From contig OX381714.1 of assembly GCA_947462335.1 (NCBI GenBank), forward strand, positions 39,343,360-39,407,359: a DNA stretch of 64,000 bases, given 5' to 3'. The translations under genes were made by a program, and so were the position numbers. This DNA is from Harmothoe impar. Lineage: Eukaryota > Annelida > Polychaeta > Phyllodocida > Polynoidae. Positions 11,388-24,854 of this stretch are shown here, in pieces. Below the pieces are notes generated by a model. The model had not been told where the DNA came from, did no database searches, and worked only from the letters and a program-made list of their open reading frames with translations. Position 1 is the first letter of the stretch; every line of letters starts with the position of its first letter.

Positions 11388-12745
11388 ACCGACATTTTTT
11401 GTTCTGAAAAAAGACAATGGTCTTTTTTACCTGATGTATATTATTATGTTAACATTATGAACGTTCATATGAGGTACTGCACTGTGGCAGTAAAAGTTTA
11501 AGGATGATCCAGTCTGCTCTTTGATAATAGACGTGGATCGTACACGTAGAGATAGTGGACATGAGAGGGTCAATTTATTAGGGAACACTTAGGAAGGCCT
11601 AATACACGGGCCCTAGTATACACAAATCATATTCTCTATATTCGAGTTAGTCTATCGTTGTACATTCAAGTAAGCATCAGAAGCACTTCGAGAAGGGTAT
11701 GGGGGTATACCTCAGGTTTTGAAATTCAGTTTTATCAACTAGAATATAAATTAACTACCTACCTAGAATAGAGAGTAAAATCAGGCCTGTGGTGTATTTA
11801 TAGTTTGGCCTTACAGTTTCAGTATAAACCCACCTCAACATTCCTCATGTTAAACCTCAATTTAAGTTTAAACTTTATGCACTAAGTCAGTCCTGTTTTA
11901 AATGTTACAAAGAACACAGAACTGGAGTGCCTTGTATAGTTGTAGTCAATGGCCTGTAAACCGTCCCGAGCACTCTACATAACTTGGAACTTATTGTGTA
12001 ACAGAGTAGACGATCATCTGGGTTATGTAGTATTATCCTTATTCCAGATAAAGAGTGAAGAGATCCCTATGTATAGTCAAAGACTCTGGGGATCAAAAAA
12101 AACCCAGCAAATTGGATCCTTAAGTGTGCTAGCGTAGGCCTAACACTATTGTAACTCAAACCCCACACTTTTTATAATGTCCACGTTCCATGTACAAGTA
12201 TTTTGTATATATTATGCCAGGCCTAAAGGAGTCTTTCAACAATATTATTAAATAATGCTCATATCTAGCCAATGATGGTTTAATGTAATTTCCGAGTTCT
12301 AGATAATCTATTGGGGACCCATGATACCACAGTATAATATAAAGGTGAATATAATACGGGTCTCTATCCAAGCGTCAGTTGAAGTATGAACCCACATTAT
12401 AAGTAATGTATGGCTGCCACCTGTTAGCAGTTGTTATGTTACATATAGGCACATTAACACAGCTTGAGTCCAAATCTAAAAGGTGCTATTTTTACTATTA
12501 TTTTAGATGATAATTCTGAAAAAGGAATACTACGTAGTATCCACTGCCAATAGACAGGAGTAAATCGTACACATACATATGAAAGATAAATAACATATAT
12601 GTATAAATAACTAAGCAATACTTGTGAAGAGATTTTACATTGGTGAATGTGTGCATGGGTATAGTGGAGGTGTTTCCACTCAATGGTCTATATAATTATG
12701 TAAAGGTGTGTTCATGCAATAAACCATATAGTACACATAGCCTAA
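11388..12745 (+). other. Probable 3' UTR of the FAM43-like gene
   Basis: No coding frame or transposon ends are seen after the stop codon. The first well-placed AATAAA signal found is at 12718-12723, giving a 3' UTR of about 1.3 kb; another lies at 13007-13012. The boundary is inferred only from these hexamers. Confidence 0.4.
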
Positions 12746-13483
12746 ACAGTATGCTCACTCCTGTAAGAAATATCAATAGTAACACTAATGATGATTATGT
12801 TAATACTATCTAATAGACTCAGTGTAAAACTTTGGGTGGCTGTGACATTATCAAAAATTAAAAAAGTCTCCAGTCTTTCAGTTTCTGGTCTTTAACTGAC
12901 GACTTTGTTAACCATTTTCCAAATCCCATTAGACCACACTCATCTACTAATGGATACATTACCGCGCGTATGTATGTACTTTGGCTTATTCCAAATCAAA
13001 ACACAAAATAAATATATCGCAAAGCCCACGTCCAAACTGGCTAGGTGCGTATTCAGCGTATAGCCCGATATTGCCTGCTACTAGATCCCCTCCCTACCTG
13101 GTTCAATAATCCCGGATTAGCCGCCCCTCATCATGGGGGATTATCGGAGAGCAGGGTGGGGCCTCGACCCTGGATCAAGGGCGGGTGTTATAATATACGG
13201 AACGTGTTGCAACTTTGGCTTGGCGGAGAGAGTTTGGTCTGTATAGTTGGAGCTATATACTGCCCATCTGTTTACTAGGTTGCACACTCTCTCGTATCGC
13301 CCCAGGCCTGGGCCTCAGGAGAGGAAACTAAATATTGCAATTCACAGGTAGATGCGGCTACTGTATGCATGGTGTTAATATAGTGATAAGAGATACTGGC
13401 TCACACAGGGTGCTTATTTGTATACTGTTATGGTCTAATTGCTATCGAGCAAAGGTATTACGATTATGTTAATAATTTGACTG
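12746..13483. other. Intergenic sequence
   Basis: No gene or element recognised. Local GC rises at 13080-13210 without a usable frame. Confidence 0.5.
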
Positions 13484-13540
13484 ATGGCCACCGTCCACCG
13501 GGGCTATTCGGCCGATTAGAGCCCAGTGGACGGTGGTCAT
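13484..13540. mobile_element. TGGCCACCGTCCAC palindromic MITE, short copy
   Basis: A 57-bp near-palindrome, ATGGCCACCGTCCAC to GTGGACGGTGGTCAT, with the middle almost deleted. Same family as 24413-24530. Confidence 0.7.
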
Positions 13541-14855
13541 AAGAAAATGAAAGTTCAATGATAACAAGGCCCCCTATATCCTGAATAGTTGGCTCTTATA
13601 ATTTTGAAAAACCCGTTTCCACGGGAAGGAGCATTAACACAGTTCTGCTACATTTTAGTAGATCTGAATTAATACTATACAGCCAAATCACATTTGTACT
13701 GACACCATTCCTTCGGTCGCATGCAATAACGACATCATTAATACAACATAAATCAATCACCAGCAAGTATTAATCTGTAGTTTACATAAAATTTGTCAAT
13801 GACTAATTTTGTCAGCTTACCAGTGCATAACATGCTATGTTTCCCATGTTTAATATTAGCATAATGGACGCCAAACTGCCCACGGTGCCCACAGGGGATG
13901 CTATTTCTAGTTAGGGTCCTTTCCCCCGTATAGACTACAGTGGGGAAACTAGGTTTCACTATCCAATCTAATCTGTAGTAATGTTCGATGTGAAAGAATC
14001 AATATTGATACACGACCACTGATATGGAACTTTCTTATCAGCATTTACTATCTCAACCTGGCCCAATTCTGAGCTCTATAGCTCTTGCCCATGTCAAGTG
14101 TGTTATCTATGGCTATATGTACCGTCATCCCTAATCAGAAATACCATTGCAACCATTGTCTCCTGATGCAGTCTTATCTCTATGTTAATATAGTATCTGT
14201 GACTACATAAGTCTGTCAAAGGCTAATCACATACCAGAGGTCATGATTAGGTCACTTTACGTAACACAGAAGGTGATACTTTTCATGTATGTCTATTATT
14301 ATGATATGGTATGGGCTGGTATTATGAGCTGTGCTATATTTGTTTATAAATATAGACGGTTAGAAGATGGAGTAGAAAGGTATATAATATAAGGTCAGGT
14401 TTTGTATGATGGGATAGATGCACTGAGGCAGTATATAGGCAAGTGCACAGGTAGATTATTTATATCTTTCGTGTTAAGGAAGACACTAAGAGGGAGTACA
14501 AAATGCCCATTTCAGCATTATTGTCTATCTATCTATCAATCATATTAAAGACCACATCCGGAGGTTTTGAATAATATGAGAACACCAGAATATGCCATTG
14601 CAATCATACTGTTTTAAATGATCCTTTAATACATATTGCATATATATGTGGATATAGTGGTACTTTTAGCAAAAGTAGTGAATCTCTCCAAATATTGTAT
14701 TGGTCAATGTGCGCTTTCTTCACTTTGCACAAGGGGGCACTGGTGTGTATGGTCATCTGTGAAGCCGTTGCTAAGGTTAGAAGTGCATGTGGGAGGTGTG
14801 TGTGTGAGTGTGGGAGGGGGAGGGGTGCTGTCGGTACGACATTGCGGCACCAGTA
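13541..14855. other. Intergenic sequence
   Basis: No supported feature. A TCTA run is near 14523, and a GT/GGG-rich stretch lies at 14785-14825. Confidence 0.5.
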
Positions 14856-15469
14856 CACTGTAAAAAAAACTGTTAAAATAACAGAGATTTACTGGCACCA
14901 CGTGGTGCCGGACTTTCACCATAAAAATAACGGTCACTGTTGTTTCAAATTCACCGTAATTATAACAGTGAAAGTGCCTAGATAATAATCAAAATGTTAT
15001 TTTGTGTAAGTTAACTCATTTATCCCAGTGTTTTTCAGTTCATTTATCCTTCTATACCTGACTCCATGTTGAATATGGTTGCATGCCCAATTTGTTACCA
15101 TGTCCAATCAGCAACATCATATTAGTGTCAAGACTTCAGGCCTAATCATTAGGAATTAGTCTATGAGAGCCTAATAAAATGCTTCATGACACTTTGTATT
15201 GTATATATTTCTTATCACCACAGAAATGGTGTTTATAGCATCCATGGAAATCTTCTCATGAACCAAACTGCCACCTGGTGTGATAAAACTGAACATCAAT
15301 TAAACATAGCTTCACAGTAAAATAAACTGTGTTTCACTGTACTAGGTTACAGATATTCAAAATAAAATTGATTGATTTTACATTGCCCCACCATAATCAT
15401 ATATTCAGATGATCAACCATAAAATTTTACATTGATTCTCTGTATATTCAACAGAATATTTTTACAGTG
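14856..15469. mobile_element. CACTGTAAAAA-ended non-autonomous transposon, 614 bp
   Basis: Perfect inverted ends CACTGTAAAAA and TTTTTACAGTG, with TA directly outside both (14854-14855 and 15470-15471). The interior holds several smaller inverted phrases such as GGCACCACGTGGTGCC (14893-14908). No transposase. The TA duplication and ends suggest a relative of the shorter CACTG family in this window. Confidence 0.75.
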
Positions 15470-15471
15470 TA

Positions 15472-16505
15472 AGCAAGGGCTGTCCCACTACCACTCAGCC
15501 ATGACCCTGGTATCCCTGAATACGGTCTAGCAGTCAGACACCCCCTCCCCTACTCAGTGGGAGGTAAGCCCTGGGGCCCGACTGACTACTGCATAGGCTG
15601 ACCACAGCAGGTGACCAGGGAAGGGGGGCACTCCCCCAGCTATGGCTATCATCTGTGAGCACGGTTTCAAGGGAAAAGGTACTTTTTAGTGCCCTATAGG
15701 TAAGGGCTTGGGGGGTGTTTCCCATGAAATTGGTGCTAGTTTGTTGATTTACCTCTTGTTATAAGGGTACCAAATTCATAGTGATGTTCGCACATACCTA
15801 TAGTTTCTATAGATAATATGGGGGTGGCCCCCCCCCCTTGGGTTGGTTGTCACCCAATATGCAGTCACATTGGGTATTTGGACTGCAGTTCATGTGCTTC
15901 TCTCTGGGGGCAGCACATCCACTGATATTTCGGATCATAGGTCTCACGGAGTGGCGCCTAACCAAACCAATTAATAAATACATAAATATAGCTCTCCAGG
16001 AGTTTAATTTGATATGAGAAGTCAATTAATATACCTTAGTACCTGTGTACAATAGCGAAATTACCATTTAATAACCCCCGGATATGGTCTTTAAGTAAAA
16101 GTAACTTTGGTACCCCATGTGACCCACATAGAGTTACCTTTCCCATTCTACCATATGTTGTCACTACATAGGAGATTATGTATGATCAAATATTGAAGAG
16201 ATGATGTCGATATTAATTTATGATATACCACTATTGTATAAATGTAAAGTGTAGAGATGTATAGGTAATATCTTATCATTGTCCTCTATCACTTAGTAAT
16301 CCCTAGGTTCCGAAAAGATAATGATGTAAAGGTAAAGTGATACGTATGTTGTAAAGATGTGTACAGAAACCTGATGAACTTGTTAGATATCGATGATTTC
16401 AGATATAGCTGTTTAATAAAACTTTTAAACTTTATACATTTTGTGTCGAATAGTTTTTGAAGGTCTAGACTCGAAATTGTGCATACAGTCTCCAATAATT
16501 TTTCT
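15472..16505. other. Intergenic sequence
   Basis: No gene or element recognised. A short C-run is near 15830. Confidence 0.5.
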
Positions 16506-16553
16506 CATGTCACTGAGGCCCATGTCGAATTTACGGGTCTAGGGCCATACCCG

Positions 16554-16588
<35 letters not shown>
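16506..16588. repeat. CATGTCG repeat 3' fragment and TA microsatellite
   Basis: CATGTCGAATTTACGGGTCT-AGGGCC matches the end of the 2137-2353 repeat; a (TA)n of about 32 bp (16556-16588) follows. Confidence 0.6.
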
Positions 16589-16591
<3 letters not shown>

Positions 16592-16839
16592 CTGAGTACC
16601 TGTCCCGGCTCCACCCCGACTGCACTGTCACTAGAGACATATGCCAAGATTTTGGCCTTTAGACAATAATCTGAACTCTGAGTAATAATTCACGCATGAA
16701 ATTCGATAATATTATAACTGTGTCGATTCCAGGTACATGTAGGCTAGATGTGCCAGTTGAGTAGGGCTTTTTATGTAACATCACAAGCAGTAAAATCCAT
16801 GTCCTTTTTCAACCAAATAGTATTAGATTACTAGCCATT

Positions 16840-16996
16840 GAAGGGTAATGATGCACGGATTTAGCCCTGGCGATTTGCTCGCTTAAATGCAGATGCAGCA
16901 CTGGCGAGTTACTCGCCGAGGCTGCATTCCTGAATGCAATATAACGACCAAAGATATAGCACCTTAAAATATTATGCGGCCCTTAAGTGTTATAGC
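16840..16996. mobile_element. GCAGCCCTGGCGAGT palindrome family, copy a
   Basis: Contains GCAGCACTGGCGAGTTACTC-GCCGAGGCTGC and the family edge phrase TATGCGGCCCTTAAGTG. See 27875-28085 for the clearest copy. Confidence 0.6.
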
Positions 16997-17768
16997 TATA
17001 GCGAATGGTACTACCACGACATTTTTTTGCTGATTTACCAGTTAAACTATTACATTATTTAGCAGCTACTATATGGGCAATTAGGCATGATTCCCTTTTA
17101 ATGACATCGTTTTTACAATACATAGCATACACCGTCAATTATTCTCTCTTTATGTGCAGGCTACCCTGGCATGCTATACCACATTTCATATTAACAATAC
17201 ACCTGGTAACGTACAAAATGTGTGGTAGCAAATTGAGCAATTAGATATGCCGAGGGGAGGTGGAATTGATGGGATATATACTTATAGACATATCACGTGT
17301 GGTCTTCGTATAAAAGGTGATTTCATGTTTCCGACACGGTTATTGTATAGTTGGCACTTCACCAGGAGATATCTGGCAATCTGATCATGAAAAGTATGAT
17401 GAATATCTCTGCGTTGAGTCATGCATGCATTATATAAACAATAATGACAGGTATACGTGTATAGTGCCATATCCTTGACGAAAGACACGGATTCCTAAGA
17501 ATTCAGCAAAGCTCTTCAGTACTAACATTACAGCTATAGGTAGGACAAGAGCACTGGCCATACAATGATACAATACCCTTGGGGTAGGGCAGAGACATGC
17601 AGTCAGACAGACATAGCTGATATACTATATAGTGTAGCTGACAGAAAAAGGAAAACACTTGTGCTTTCAACCATGTCTTGTTGACAAGATAACTTCTGGA
17701 TGGCTGCCAAAATTATTGTCATTGAAATGTATAGGTCTGTATAAATGAGTCTATTCGTATCTCTCTGT

Positions 17769-17964
17769 GTACACGAAGAAAAGAAACAACGTCAGAAGGG
17801 GGTTCAGGCTGCCTCCCAGGTGACCCCCCTGGGTCATCCATGGAGTCACCTAGGCTCCCTTAGACAGTGTTAGACAGCCTGGGTTCCCGTAAATAGGGGA
17901 ATCTTTCTGCAGGCAACCTGGACTCCCTTTTGACTCTTTGTCTTTGTCTTTTTTCTCTGTGTAT
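17769..17964. mobile_element. ACACAGAGAAAA-ended element with GGAGTC words, copy 1
   Basis: Imperfect inverted ends of about 50 bp: TACACGAAGAAAAGAAAC on the left, and a right end whose complement reads ATACACAGAGAAAAAAGAC. GACTCC/GGAGTC phrases fill the interior. Relatives lie at 51692-51903 and 58332-58420. Confidence 0.6.
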
Positions 17965-18567
17965 AAACATGTATGCAGATACCTATTTTCACATCTATGA
18001 TGTCAACTTTTTAAACTTCCTTCGGCTGTGGATATCACACGTTGATGACAAGTCCAGCTCAAAATAACTTCACAGAGAAAAGTAAACGGATTCACGTGAC
18101 TCTAACGACTGAAGTTGAACACATGGAAGACAAACGGTGTACATGGGAAAGCCGCAATCAGCACTTTTGATAATTGCTAGATATGTTGCCAATGTTAAAA
18201 CAGAATCTATCTCTATGGGAAATTTATCATAGATAACTCAGAAATGAATTTAGTTAATGAGATAAGGCTCAATTTGGTAAATGAAGATTATCAAATCACT
18301 TATGTCTCGCTCTCGCTCTATATGTATATATGCGATAGAGTTAACATTTTATTCTTGTATATTGTACATGTATATGGAAGGAACCAACAGGAGTTGACTA
18401 TTCTCAATGGAGAATCACATTTACTCTTTAAAGAAAATTAAACAACAGTCAACTCGGAAAAGTGAAGTGAAATGCTTTTTGACTCCCCCAAAGATTCTTC
18501 TTTTTCATTAGAGTCACATTGAATTCAAAATTTGACTTAAGCCAATATAATCTTGGTATAAGTCACA
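17965..18567. other. AT-rich intergenic sequence
   Basis: Nothing recognisable. Confidence 0.5.
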
Positions 18568-19520
18568 AATGTATTCACCCTCTTGGCAAGTTACTCCCCA
18601 GCTGCATTCATGCATCATGGTGACAAAAGAGCATCGTGCATTAAAGCGCTACACACACAGAAAAGGGAGAGAGAGAGAGAGAGAGAGAGTCGGTGTCACC
18701 AATACAGCTCACAGCTCAAAAAAAAATTGATAATTCAGAGGGCGGCCATGTCGGTTATGACGTCATTGTAGGTCACGTGGTGTAAGGGGCCGGCTGAGGC
18801 AGGTGTCCTTTTATCCCGATAACCAGAATGTCCTCCAGGTGTATTTAATGTCCATGCATGCAACTGGTGTCCTCCTGGGGGTGCACACATTCAGGTTACA
18901 CCTTAAAGCTATGTGCTCGGTTCTTGTGCACCTTTGACTTCTTAACATCATGGAATTGTACAAGATACAGGTTGTACAGGTCCTTGTAAACATATAAGTA
19001 ACTGCCTCTGTTGTACAAGGTAAAAAAGCCACATGGGGCTCCTGATGGGGGAGTCCCCATGTTACCTGTCGATTTTCAGAAATGCCCATATCGCCATGTC
19101 ACTTGTAAGAAATGTCCATGTCGCCATATTGATTAGAAAAAAAAAAGACCCATGACCTAGGCCCATGACCCACTTCACTGTCTATATCTATTCCTCCTGT
19201 CTCGTGTCACCAAGCCCCCAGAAAGCCCATGTCAAATTCAGGGGTATAGGGCCATTCACTTGGTATAATATTTCTCCAAATTTATACCAGTTTCCAGTAG
19301 CTGAAACTTACCTGTTATTAAGGAGAAGCAGCGTTTACTGACGTCAACCGAGGATACATACACTGCCTGGAGTTCAAAAACTAGTGAGCTGTTTTGGTGA
19401 CACCAACTCTCTCTCTCTTTTTTTCTGTGTGTAGTGCTTTAATGCACGATGCTCTTTTGTCACCAAGATGCATGAATGCAGCCCTGGGGAGAAACTCGCG
19501 AACAGGGTGGATGTATACAC
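18568..19520. mobile_element. Foldback element built from the GCAGCCC family
   Basis: Inverted arms of about 125-145 bp (18568-18713 and 19385-19520) share GTGACAAAAGAGCATCGTGC, the ACACACAGAAAA word and a GA/CT run. They enclose about 670 bp that includes the second CATGTCG repeat. The outer edges join partial GCAGCCCTGG palindromes, so this may be two family copies in opposite orientation with later insertions between them. Confidence 0.6.
19028..19256. repeat. CATGTCG-rich dispersed repeat, copy 2
   Basis: Same phrase order as 2137-2353: GGGGCTCCTGATGGGGG, then repeats of AAATG(C/T)CCATGTCGCC, then CACCAAGCCCCCAGAAAG and AGGGGTATAGGGCC. It sits in the loop of the 18568-19520 foldback. Confidence 0.65.
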
Positions 19521-19620
19521 TCTTTCGGCATGATGCAGAAATTTAGTGTAGGTGAGATAGTCGCCAGGGCTGCATGGATGCATCATGCCAATCAATGAAC
19601 ATAATATCCATGTGGGAATT
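19521..19620. repeat. GCAGCCCTGG palindrome fragment
   Basis: TCGCCAGGGCTGCATGGATG and CATCATGCC match the family palindrome half; it continues directly from the foldback arm. Confidence 0.5.
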
Positions 19621-20151
19621 GCGCCAGCGTTAAAGGATTAAAAGATGGTCTACCAAACACATAGTTAACTGTCATCTACCGAGGCTCTTGGCAATGGAAT
19701 GCTCTAAAGTGTCAAAGTTCTCAGACATGAGAATTGAGATCACCGTCTTTAAGTAAAGCGTCATTATTATAGGACAGACTCTACCACCGCCACTAATAAC
19801 AATCTAGAGCTACAGGTGATAATGTAATAACATTATATGTCATATTATAAGTACATTTTACATAAGCTACCCCCATGATGTCAATCAGGTCATTGTCAAC
19901 TCCTATGTGTTTTCACAAGCCTGTAGATTTGATGGATATTGTGTGAGATAATGCTTATGGCAATCTAGTCAACTGAATAACGCGGATAGGGCAGACATTG
20001 ATGAGCCATTGATAATGTTCACATGATCTAAAAGCTCCCTGATACCTACAGCCACAGTGGTTCACATCAAGATAGATTCCATAATTCCATTAGGCTTACT
20101 CAGGTAAGGTGTGCTTGTTCTCATAATAATATACAAGATGAGTGCTTTCGC

Positions 20152-20416
<265 letters not shown>

Positions 20417-20558
20417 AATAGTTATATTAGTTGGCCCATTTACAAGATGCCTTCATGTTTGAATGAGAAAGGCAGATGGTATTCCCTCAAGTGCATTTAT
20501 ACCTTTCCGCCATAATTGTACACTATTTGTACTAAGTATACATGAAGATGCTCTGGTA

Positions 20559-20672
20559 TTTAAATCTATACAGGTGAATTGTATTATATGGGACCATACC
20601 TATAAATACATCCAGCAAGATAGATCAGAATAGATTATCTCTAGACATATCAGTGTGTATGAATATAGACCT
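20559..20672. repeat. Dispersed repeat arm, inverted copy at 25124-25243
   Basis: About 115 bp centred on AAGATAGATCAGAATAGATT matches the complement of 25124-25243 at roughly 90% by eye. No gene in the flanks. Confidence 0.7.
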
Positions 20673-20896
20673 GAACATACCATACATTATCTAACAGGTC
20701 ACATGATAGACTGTATGATTGCAGTATATATAGTATCATTCAAAATGCACAGATTCGATCTAAAAGCACAGTTTGATATCTATAGGTCAGTGTTATATCC
20801 ACTGATTGTTCCCGTGGATGTACTAAGACGATATATTTTACCCAAATCATTTTCTAAAATTATTGTCCAAGGCAACTTGATGTTAAATGTGTGTTA

Positions 20897-21212
20897 GGGA
20901 GTGATCACTTTTCAACAAGGAGGGGGGGGGGGGTGGTGGGTTTCCGCGCGGAGCGTGCGAAATTTTTTACACCCCCCCCCGGTCGAGGGTTCAAATCTTT
21001 TTACCCCCCCACCAACGGCCGAAAATCAGCTCGCGCGCGGGCCCTTTGAAGCATAGTAACGCGCGGGCTTTTTGGCTCAAAACAGGTTAAATTATTTTGA
21101 CCCCCCCCAAGAGGGGTCCAAATTTTTTTGCCCCCCCCGGTCAAGGGGTCCAAATTTTTTAGCCCCCCCCAAACCCACCAACCCCCCCTGTTGTTAAAAA
21201 ATGATCACTCCC
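20897..21212. mobile_element. GGGAGTGATCA-ended MITE, copy 1
   Basis: 316 bp, ends GGGAGTGATCACTTTT and, after complementing, GGGAGTGATCATTTTTTAAC. TTA lies on both sides (20894-20896 and 21213-21215). The interior alternates C-runs and G-runs with the phrase GGTCCAAATTTTTT. The TTA duplication suggests a Harbinger-like non-autonomous element. Confidence 0.82.
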
Positions 21213-21215
21213 TTA

Positions 21216-21930
21216 TTGATATTTCATTCTGATAAATATATCTAGTGTAGACTTATCATAGTTAGATTAGATAAGAACACTCTCATATATAAATATGTAT
21301 GCATGGTATTCCCGACTAGGATGGGCAGGAAATTGTGATAGTAATCAATAGTATACGATAGCTGTCCGCTCACAGCTCTAAATTATTGCTGATTTAATGT
21401 AAAATTCACGAACTTATCCAACCTATAAGTTCTTATTTTAGCCTATAGCGCGATATGAATCGGATTCCTTGCTGCTTGTTTATTGTGAATTTTAACTATA
21501 ATCTTCCCATCATTGATAAGATATTAGAAAGTAAAACATAAGACTTAGTACCCGGTATGCTCAATTTAAGTAAACCTTTGTTTTACTAGTAAAATGCAGA
21601 TGACTCTGGTATGGCGTGTCTGGGTGCATCCTATTCAATTATTCATGATCAATTCAGACGCAGGATACACTATGCATATTTAAATACACAACAGACATAA
21701 GCCAGGGAACATTCGCAAATGATATCACCTATTTTGAGACATTTCTCAAGACCTCTCCACCCCTTGCCATTAATTATCTTGGGCAAACTCGAATAATGTA
21801 GCTAAATTATTTCTAGTGTGTAACTGAACACAATATAAGATACTATCGGAATCTTGGCTTTCAGGATTTCTTGGCATTTTATTGAAAAACTTCACATGTA
21901 CTAAGATTATTTTGCCAAAATAAAGATATC

Positions 21931-21978
<48 letters not shown>

Positions 21979-23084
21979 AACAACAACAACCCAAACACAA
22001 ATGTATGGCCTGCATCTCATTTCGTCCTTCAACCCAAAGGTTCCTCCTACATTAGACCCGTCCTAATCATCACGTACTAATTGCATTTCACTTTCAAGGA
22101 ACCTAAATAAACTAAACCTTATTTATGTTCACATAGTTTCGTCATTTAGGTTCTAGTTTACTCTGCACACAACAGATTGTGTGCAATGCCCGCAGACAGT
22201 TGCCCACCACATCATGAGCAAATAAATAATTCACTACCTTGAACAAGGCATCTGTTTGCACCCCAGTACTCCTGGATATCTACTCAATAGTACTCAATGC
22301 ACAGGAGCAACAACACAGATGCTACCTGTAGGATTTTATATAATGTGTTCCATATACCTGGAAATCGGAATATAGATGAAACTAGTACGGTATGTTCTGC
22401 CTAATTATCACAGTGCTTAAAATAGATGGAATATGCCATATGAATTGGATGCTGTCCAAATCAGATATGGCAAGAGTGTAATTACTGATTAGGATGGTTA
22501 ATTTGCACATGGCGGGGTTCATAGGAAATATATTGCCGGGTTCATAGATAGAGTGATATCATATTTATAGACTTATCATTCGATTTTCCTGAACGAGAAA
22601 ATAAGCACAATGTAAAGAACCGCTAACCTGAGTCTCCAATCCTGAGCCCAGCTAGATCATTATTATTTATGTTATAAATACTATGATATAGATGCAAACG
22701 CATATAAGACCAACCAGTATATGTTAATAACATTAATCTTTATTTTCATCAGGAAATATTCATACACAGTTACATCACAATGAATGTATGTAAATGTTTG
22801 TTCATGTGCGTGGGGATTCCCATAGTAATACAAGATCATTAAAAAAAAATCATACATTAAAAAAGCATTAAGAATGGTCCCTCTCATCCCACATACTTTG
22901 TAAATGGCTGTTACTTCGTATTGCACTGTGCATGTCGTTCAGAAAGACTCCCACACAAACACACGATGATTCGGCCAGGAAGGACAGAAGATACCTATAT
23001 AAACATGTAGGTAGGTCAATGACCTAATGACAAATTGTCCAAATTAACCCATATATGTCAATTGTAAACCCTTAATGACGCCTT
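21216..23084. other. AT-rich intergenic sequence with a CAA microsatellite
   Basis: A (CAA)n tract of about 60 bp lies at 21930-21990. Otherwise nothing recognisable. Confidence 0.55.
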
Positions 23085-23275
23085 AGTGCTTTGGTGTACA
23101 ACGCCTTCATCGCGGTTATAGAGCCATGAAGCGATGGCGCGTTACTTGCTAATTAGGCATCTATGCATCATGCCGATCCAACGTGAGTAGAGCCCTTGTT
23201 GAATTCATGCATCATGACGACAAATAGTATTACTCTTTAAATACTAAAATGGTCTTTAATGTATTAATCTGAAAT
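23085..23275. mobile_element. GCAGCCC palindrome family, diverged copy d
   Basis: GCATCTATGCATCATGCCGATCC and TTCATGCATCATGACGACAAAT phrases (split here in wording, contiguous in sequence) mark a decayed family member; the central palindrome is degenerate. Confidence 0.45.
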
Positions 23276-23355
23276 TGCTTATCAAGAAACCCAAGTTACC
23301 AACCAATGAGTTGTTATACAATATATTATAGATCCTGTGACCTCAAAGTAAATTA

Positions 23356-23662
23356 GGCCAAAAAAAAGAAGGTGTGTTTCAGGTTACATGGTCTGAAAAT
23401 CTAGGGTAGGTAGGTCGGATTTTTTTTTTAAATCTTTTTTTTTACTTTAGCCTGAAAAGTAGCCAGAAATCGACTCACGAACTACAATGCAGACTCGCCG
23501 ACGACAGCCTCGACTCGTGGACTATCAGATCGACCCTTAAATAGCCCCAAAATGACCCAAAATATAAATATTTTTTCAAAATTGCATAAAGATTTCTAGG
23601 GTCGGCCCTGTTTTGCTAGGTAGGGTCGGGTAACCTGAAACACACCTTTTTTTTATTTGGCC
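23356..23662. mobile_element. GGCCAAAA-ended MITE copy 3
   Basis: 307 bp with TTA at 23353-23355 and 23663-23665, ends GGCCAAAAAAAAGAAGGTG and TTTTTTTTATTTGGCC. Internally close to 4894-5132 (ATGGTCTGAAAATCTAGGG). Confidence 0.85.
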
Positions 23663-24137
23663 TTACCACCAAGTTGTAAGCAGTTACTAGCAATGGAGAT
23701 GCAACACTCACCTTTGTAACTGATGTCTCTTCTTCTTTAAAAGACATGATCAGCATTTTCTACTGGCCAATTCGTTTCCACCTAGTGTACTTTCATGGAA
23801 AAGTCTGAATGAGCTGCATTGCACTAGCCTGTAAACAGTTGTATTGGTGAGAGCTTCATATCCTAAGTACTAATTACTACATTCCTTTTAAATCAACCTC
23901 ATGTTTCTTCTTAGTATGTTAAGGATGTGCGTTAATGAGTTCTTTCAATGAGGTAAATAACTCGAACGAGTAATCCAAAGCTTTTTTCTTATAGTTCTTT
24001 TATTAACTGGATATTGTGTTTTTCTCATGCATACATTCGGGACTATTTGTACACGAAATAATCATTGACGTGATGTAACTGACAACTCAAGGTTAACGAA
24101 AGAGCAAGAAAAAAAGCAGTGTACACAGTAGTTATAA

Positions 24138-24412
24138 GGGAGTGGAAATTTTGGTAACGAGAGGGGGGGGGGGCTTAGGACCCCTTGAAAGGGAGGGGGG
24201 GCTAAATAAATGTCGACCCCCTTAATTTAACCAAAAAATGTTCACACCTTTTTAAAGAAGAAACTCGTGACTTACTTTAATTAAAAGGGGTCGGATACGA
24301 CAAATTTGAAACGGGCTGTGAAATTTGTTCCCCTCTCACTTGGGGACCTAAAGATTTGGGGACGGTCGAGTGAAAATCCACCTGTCCCTCCTGTTAGAAA
24401 AATACCACTCCC
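24138..24412. mobile_element. GGGAGTG-ended MITE, copy 2
   Basis: 275 bp, GGGAGTGGAAATTTTGGTAA to TAGAAAAATACCACTCCC, TAA on both sides (24135-24137 and 24413-24415). Its right TAA is also the first three bases of the palindromic MITE at 24413. Confidence 0.8.
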
Positions 24413-24530
24413 TAATGACCACCGTCCACAGAGCATGAATCGGCCGTATACGACTAACATAGTCATACATTTCATTTGTAAATTACATGAACATAATAGT
24501 CGATTTATGCTCTGTGGACGCTGGCCATTA
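24413..24530. mobile_element. TGGCCACCGTCCAC palindromic MITE, fullest copy
   Basis: 118 bp running from TAATGACCACCGTCCACAGA to CTCTGTGGACGCTGGCCATT-A; the arms pair over about 40 bases including GAGCAT(G/A)AATCGGCCGTA. It abuts the preceding element with no spacer. Confidence 0.8.
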
Positions 24531-24711
24531 GTGGTGTGTACAGGAGCTCTTAACGTCTACAGGACATTGTGCTCTCTGCATCTACACGTGTATGACACCT
24601 CCAGAGTACACGGGTTGAGAATGTAGGGTCGTGCAGAGGACACAGGTGGGTGCGGGAGGTCTATAATAAGGAGGTCATACAGGACATGTGATGGGGGTTT
24701 TATTGAGCGTG

Positions 24712-24803
24712 CACTGTCAGAAGTTAGTGTAGCTGCACAGTGAGATATACTGTAGATTTAAAGTATAAAGGGAATTATTTTTGGTTTCCAGTATCACACA
24801 CTG
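24712..24803. mobile_element. CACTG MITE, deleted copy
   Basis: CACTGTCAGAAGTTAGTGTA and the internal phrase AGTATAAAGGGAATTATTTT identify the family; the right end is decayed. Confidence 0.5.
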
Positions 24804-24854
24804 TTCAGCTACACTCACCTCCACATTGCCGATTCATGCAGTAGGTGAGTATGT

